Below are positions 5,689-6,952 of a stretch of 6,952 nucleotides of DNA, piece after piece. A program made the translations under genes and the position numbers. Under the pieces are notes generated by a model, which ran no database searches, was not told the DNA's origin, and saw only the letters and a list, made by a program, of their open reading frames with translations. The number at the start of each line of letters is the position of its first letter. Position 1 is the stretch's first letter. Source of the DNA: Candidatus Nanopelagicales bacterium (lineage in GTDB: Bacteria; Actinomycetota; Actinomycetes; S36-B12); NCBI GenBank assembly GCA_018399515.1, contig JAGYOB010000108.1:1-6952 (forward strand), given 5' to 3'.

Positions 5689-5964
5689 GTGACCGACGCT
5701 ACCCCGCACCTGCCCGAACATCCTGCCGTCACCATGTTCACCACGTCCTGGTGCGGGTTCTGCTTCCGCCTCAAGGCCCAGATGGACCGCGCCGGGATCA
5801 CGGTTCGCGAGGTCGACATCGAAGCCGATGATGAAGCGGCGGCGTTCGTGGGCAGCGTCAACAACGGCAACCACACCGTGCCGACCCTGCTGTTCCCCGA
5901 TGGCTCAACGCTGACCAACCCCCCGATCGGCGCCGTCGAGCGCCACCTCGCCGAAATCAGCTAG
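5689..5964 (+). CDS. mrx1: Mycoredoxin (mycothiol-dependent glutaredoxin-like thiol oxidoreductase)
   Basis: This is a 91-residue thioredoxin-fold protein. It has the active site W21-C22-G-F-C25 (CGYC in the M. tuberculosis protein), the cis-proline segment T63-V-P65, and the GSVNNGN and DGSTLTNP blocks that are near-signatures of mycoredoxin 1. Mrx1 uses its N-terminal cysteine to reduce protein-mycothiol mixed disulfides, passing electrons from mycothiol and mycothione reductase in the cytoplasm. This implies that the organism makes mycothiol, although no mycothiol biosynthesis gene is in the window. The start is GTG 5689; ATG 5734 would cut off the first beta strand. The reading frame stays open far upstream because it opposes uvrD2, but that extension is not coding. 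It diverges from uvrD2 across 81 bp and ends 4 bp from the convergent nudC stop, as in mycobacteria. Confidence 0.93.
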   Translation: MTDATPHLPEHPAVTMFTTSWCGFCFRLKAQMDRAGITVREVDIEADDEAAAFVGSVNNGNHTVPTLLFPDGSTLTNPPIGAVERHLAEIS

Positions 5965-5968
5965 ATCG

Positions 5969-6895
5969 CTACGGTCGACCCCACTCCCCGGGAATCTCGC
6001 CGCCGAACCAGCGCTCGATGATCTTGCGGGCGATGGACACCGCCGGTGGGACGGCAGAGGTGCCGGCCTCGCACTCCGCGCGCAGTTCCTCACGGGTGAA
6101 CCAACGTGCCTCGACGATCTCGGTCGCATCCACGGTGATCTCGGTGCTCGTGGCGTGGGCGTGATAACCCAGCATCAGCGAGCAGGGGAACGGCCACGGC
6201 TGACTGCCCAGATACGTCACCTCATCGACCACCACACCGGACTCTTCGGTGAGCTCACGACGCACCGCCGCCTCGGCCGACTCCCCCGCCTCGACGAAAC
6301 CGGCGAGGGTGGAGAACCAGCCCGGCTGCCAATCAGCGCGCCGACCGAGTAACGCGCGGTCCTCGTCATCGATCGCGAGCATGATGACCGCCGGATCGGT
6401 GCGCGGATAGTGCTCGGCTGAACATGATGGGCAGCGGCGGATCCAGCCGGCATTGCCGATCACGGTCGGATCTCCGCAACGTGCGCAGCGGGGGTGGTTG
6501 CCATGCCAGTTGTCCAGCGCCACAGCGGCGACCGCCAGCCCGGCATCGCGGTCGGAAAGTCCGACCCCGTACTGGCGCAGATCACCCCAGGTGATCGCCG
6601 AGGGCACTCCCTCATCGTCATCGGGGCCGACGCGGGCGGCGAAATAGGCGACATCGTCAGCATCGACACCGAGGAACAACTTTTCCGCGGAAACCTCCAC
6701 CTCGTCCGGTCGCACCCATAGCAACTCGGCATCGCCGGTCAGCGGGAACCGAGCGCGGTTCACCCGCAGGACACGGGTCGCCGGATTCGACCAGGTGTCG
6801 GCGACCCACCCGTCATCACCGCGGCGGTGCTCGGCACGATCGGTCGTGGCTCGGGCAAGGGTGAGGTCGCTGAGAAGGCCCAGCCGGTCACCCAT
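5969..6895 (-). CDS. nudC: NAD(+) diphosphatase NudC (Nudix hydrolase, also an NAD-decapping family)
   Basis: This 308-residue protein has three NudC parts in order. The N-terminal domain spans about 1-130. A zinc ribbon follows, with C137-x2-C140 and C155-x2-C158. The catalytic Nudix domain has the box G199-x5-E205-x7-R213-E214-L-x-E217-E218-x-G220. The sequence S231-QPWPFP-x-S239 just after the box is the diagnostic motif that separates NAD(H) pyrophosphatases from other Nudix enzymes. The reaction splits NAD(H) into NMN(H) and AMP with a divalent metal, and the enzyme can remove NAD caps from RNA. All catalytic residues are present and the length is normal. ATG 6895 is preferred because TAGGGT lies 7 nt upstream; ATG 6919 and GTG 6946 are in frame. 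Convergent with mrx1, the two stops are separated by 4 bp. Shared redox-linked regulation with mrx1 is possible but not shown. Confidence 0.95.
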   Translation of the reverse strand: MGDRLGLLSDLTLARATTDRAEHRRGDDGWVADTWSNPATRVLRVNRARFPLTGDAELLWVRPDEVEVSAEKLFLGVDADDVAYFAARVGPDDDEGVPSAITWGDLRQYGVGLSDRDAGLAVAAVALDNWHGNHPRCARCGDPTVIGNAGWIRRCPSCSAEHYPRTDPAVIMLAIDDEDRALLGRRADWQPGWFSTLAGFVEAGESAEAAVRRELTEESGVVVDEVTYLGSQPWPFPCSLMLGYHAHATSTEITVDATEIVEARWFTREELRAECEAGTSAVPPAVSIARKIIERWFGGEIPGEWGRP

Positions 6896-6902
6896 AGCGC
6901 AC

Positions 6903-6908
6903 ACCCTA
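6903..6908 (-). promoter_or_regulatory. Candidate -10 element (TAGGGT) for nudC
   Basis: On the minus strand TAGGGT fits TANNNT and ends 7 nt before ATG 6895. No Shine-Dalgarno sequence precedes that ATG, which suggests a leaderless message. Nothing else was recognised between here and the right edge at 6952. Confidence 0.35.
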
Positions 6909-6952
6909 GTGCGCGTCATCCGGGCTCTCCGCGGCGTCCATGACACGATGAC

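Overview
The window looks like a piece of the chromosome of a high-GC actinomycete (Actinomycetota). The base composition is strongly G+C-rich, third codon positions are dominated by G and C, and the genes include actinobacterial hallmarks: a UvrD2-type helicase with a tetracysteine linker and HRDC domain, a mycoredoxin, and a DUF5679 zinc-ribbon protein. The order uvrD2 (minus), mrx1 (plus), nudC (minus) is, as I recall it, the order in Mycobacterium tuberculosis. The whiB7 gene expected beside uvrD2 there is absent, which argues against a close mycobacterial relative. The genus cannot be fixed from the sequence alone. No tRNA, rRNA, CRISPR array, insertion sequence or phage gene was found, and the region reads as ordinary chromosomal backbone.

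Layout. Positions 1-518 (minus) hold the N-terminal part of an enoyl-CoA hydratase/isomerase-family gene that runs off the left edge. A 158-bp divergent intergenic region (519-676) is rich in GGTG...CACC inverted repeats. A plus-strand run follows with gaps of about 50 bp: a 51-aa DUF5679 protein (677-832), an M20 metallopeptidase/deacylase (886-2163) and an E1-like (ThiF/TOMM-cyclodehydratase-like) protein with an RRE-like N-terminus (2214-3263). The stop codon of this last gene overlaps the stop of a 74-aa minus-strand zinc-ribbon protein (3260-3484). Then come uvrD2 (3532-5607, minus), divergently mrx1 (5689-5964, plus), and convergently nudC (5969-6895, minus).

Themes. Five products carry a four-cysteine, zinc-type signature (DUF5679, the E1-like protein, the small zinc-ribbon protein, UvrD2 and NudC), and a sixth is the thiol oxidoreductase mycoredoxin. 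UvrD2 serves DNA metabolism, Mrx1 serves mycothiol-dependent thiol repair and NudC serves NAD(H) or NAD-capped RNA turnover. They are conserved neighbours more than a demonstrated pathway. Several genes lack a Shine-Dalgarno sequence but have a -10-like hexamer 6-8 nt before the start codon, as expected for leaderless transcripts, which are common in actinobacteria.

I do not see a convincing new multi-gene system. The least explained element is the E1-like/RRE-like protein at 2214-3263. It resembles the partner subunit of azoline-forming (TOMM) cyclodehydratases, but no YcaO gene or precursor peptide is visible nearby.
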